Of a DNA stretch of 5,996 bases, positions 4,565-5,996 are shown piece by piece. Location: positions 1 through 5,996 of the forward strand of contig MIDO01000043.1 in assembly GCA_001831055.1 (NCBI GenBank), written 5' to 3'. The translations under genes were made by a program, and so were the position numbers. A model generated the notes under the pieces. It searched no databases. It was not told the DNA's origin and saw only the letters and a list, made by a program, of their open reading frames with translations. Each line of letters opens with the position of its first letter. The first letter of the stretch is position 1. This DNA is from Verrucomicrobia bacterium GWC2_42_7. Its GTDB lineage: Bacteria; Verrucomicrobiota; Verrucomicrobiia; Opitutales; GWC2-42-7-A.

Positions 4565-5996
4565 ATGTCTCGTAGCATATTATGGAAATTGATCGCCTCT
4601 GCCGCTGTCTTTGTTTGGGCATTGGTTAACCTCATACCTTACAAGGATACTCCTTTTGAGGTTTATATTAAAACCCGAGCAACTGCCAATAAAGGCGAGT
4701 TTTCGTCCATAGTAGCTCGAGCACAGGATTCTGTTAAGGCTGGAGAGAGTCCCACTCTCTTCATCGCCCTAAAAAATTTAGGTCGCAAGGAGCAGCTTGA
4801 TTATTCTAAGTTTTTCAAGGATATAAATTTAGTTGATGTTAGAAATTTAGAAAGACGCAATGATATCCTGTTAAACGAATTGCTTAAGGAAACTCAAGCG
4901 AAATTGAAGCGCGGACTGGATCTGCGTGGTGGCGTTTCGTTCACTTTGCAAGTAGATCCTTCCGCTCTTCAGGGTAAACAGGACTATGAAAAAGCGGCTC
5001 AAATGAACAAAGCCATTGATATTATGGGGCGTCGTATCAATGGGCTTGGCGTCGTGGAACCGATTATTCGTGTCAAGGGTGGCGATCAAATTGAAATTCA
5101 ACTACCTGGCGTTTCTACTCAAGATAACCCAGAGGTGGTCAATGCGTTGAAAAAACCAGCTAAATTGGAATTCCGTTTCGTTCATTCCGATTCACATCTC
5201 CGCCCAGAGTTGATGAAGGAAGAAGATTATCCTTTGGGGTATGAAGTCCTTGCTCTAGAACGTGAAGATCGAAAAACAGGAGAAATTTTTGAGACAAAAA
5301 TGTTTGTCAAGCGTAGGCCGGCTATGACGGGTCAGATGATCAAGCGCGCTGGAGTTTCCTTGGATCCCAATGGCGGATTCAGTGTAAATCTTGGCATGAC
5401 TGACGAGGGTTCGGAACTTTTTAGAACGATTACACGTGAAAATGTCGGACATTTATTGGGTATTGTCTTGGATGGTAAATTATACTCTGCTCCCAGAATT
5501 AATGGAGAAATTCCAAACGGTAACGCAAGTGTTACTGGCGACTTCACTCAGCGCGAGGCCATCGAGTTGGCAAATGTTCTAAACAACCCCCTTGAATTCG
5601 AATTGCGCTTGGCCGAGATGTACGAAGTCGGACCTTCTCTTGCAGAAGATGCCCGGACCAGCTGCATCTACGCGTCCATTATTGGTGCAGGGCTTGTTAT
5701 TTTCTTCATGATGGCCTATTACTTAACTCCAGGTGCCGTTGCGGTTGTATCGGTTTTGTTCAATGTCTTCATTGTCTTGGGAGTTTTGTCCAATATAGGC
5801 GCAACTATGACCCTTCCCGGTGTCGCAGCCTTAGTTCTCACCATCGGTATGGGCGTCGACTCTAACATCCTTATCTTTGAGCGTATCCGTGAGGAATTGC
5901 GTGCGGGTAAAAGTCTTCATACCGCATTGATAGCCGGTCATGAACGTGCCTTTGCTACCATCGTCGATTCTAACCTAACCACCGTCATGACTGCAG
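4565..5996 (+). CDS. secD: SecD or SecD half of a SecDF fusion, 3' truncated by the window
   Basis: The visible 477 residues match the SecD half of the proton-driven translocase that helps pull preproteins across the inner membrane. A first transmembrane helix (about 8-25) is followed by the large P1 periplasmic domain. This contains LKRGLDLRGG (114-123), the repeat segment IMGRRINGLGVVEPIIRV (153-170), and the conserved block with LGIVLDGKLYSAPRI (298-312) and AIELANVLNNP (332-342). Helices follow at about 366-386, 390-410 and 415-435. GMGVDSNILIFERIREE (428-444) carries Asp432, equivalent to the Asp implicated in proton movement in Thermus SecDF. The ATG follows the yajC stop by five bases with no Shine-Dalgarno, so translation is probably coupled. 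The frame runs off the window, so the SecF half, whether fused or separate, is not visible. Many PVC bacteria carry a fused SecDF. Confidence 0.95.
   Translation, partial: MSRSILWKLIASAAVFVWALVNLIPYKDTPFEVYIKTRATANKGEFSSIVARAQDSVKAGESPTLFIALKNLGRKEQLDYSKFFKDINLVDVRNLERRNDILLNELLKETQAKLKRGLDLRGGVSFTLQVDPSALQGKQDYEKAAQMNKAIDIMGRRINGLGVVEPIIRVKGGDQIEIQLPGVSTQDNPEVVNALKKPAKLEFRFVHSDSHLRPELMKEEDYPLGYEVLALEREDRKTGEIFETKMFVKRRPAMTGQMIKRAGVSLDPNGGFSVNLGMTDEGSELFRTITRENVGHLLGIVLDGKLYSAPRINGEIPNGNASVTGDFTQREAIELANVLNNPLEFELRLAEMYEVGPSLAEDARTSCIYASIIGAGLVIFFMMAYYLTPGAVAVVSVLFNVFIVLGVLSNIGATMTLPGVAALVLTIGMGVDSNILIFERIREELRAGKSLHTALIAGHERAFATIVDSNLTTVMTA

Overview
The window shows an AT-rich bacterial chromosome with every recognisable gene on the + strand. 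The order is: a possible 3' tail of an unknown membrane protein (3-122), a GNAT-fold acetyltransferase (127-876), a large secreted ankyrin-repeat protein (1169-3679), a gene-free but structured interval (3680-4232), yajC (4233-4559), and the first 477 codons of secD or fused secDF (from 4565, cut by the window end). The yajC-secD pair is ordinary housekeeping. The SecD sequence, from its N-terminus through the GMGVDSNILIFERIREE motif to the following helix, reads to me like PVC-superphylum bacteria, most likely Verrucomicrobiota of the Opitutia/Puniceicoccales kind. That placement is from memory of family sequences, not a search. A signal-peptide-bearing ankyrin protein with a Ser/Ala linker would suit a host-associated member, but this is inference.

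The GNAT and ankyrin genes are separated by about 290 bases and look like independent accessory genes. YajC and SecD are five bases apart and clearly form one transcription unit serving the Sec translocon. It would also handle secretion of proteins such as the neighbouring ankyrin protein, though nothing suggests a specific link between them.

The most unusual part is 3703-3897, just after the ankyrin gene. A 16-bp imperfect inverted repeat encloses a 15-bp hairpin with one bulge, a short hairpin that hides a near-consensus Shine-Dalgarno, a 10-bp hairpin spanning an 11-codon mini-ORF, and a weaker fourth hairpin. It could be a structured RNA, a MITE-like mobile element, or a complex 3' UTR. 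Between it and yajC lie a perfect TATAAT, a hairpin followed by T7, and two mutually exclusive hairpins. This layout could be a regulated leader for yajC-secD.

A second theme is translation. None of the four confident gene starts has a visible Shine-Dalgarno, yet a strong one occurs in the non-coding element. No tRNA, rRNA, CRISPR array, transposase or replication origin was seen.
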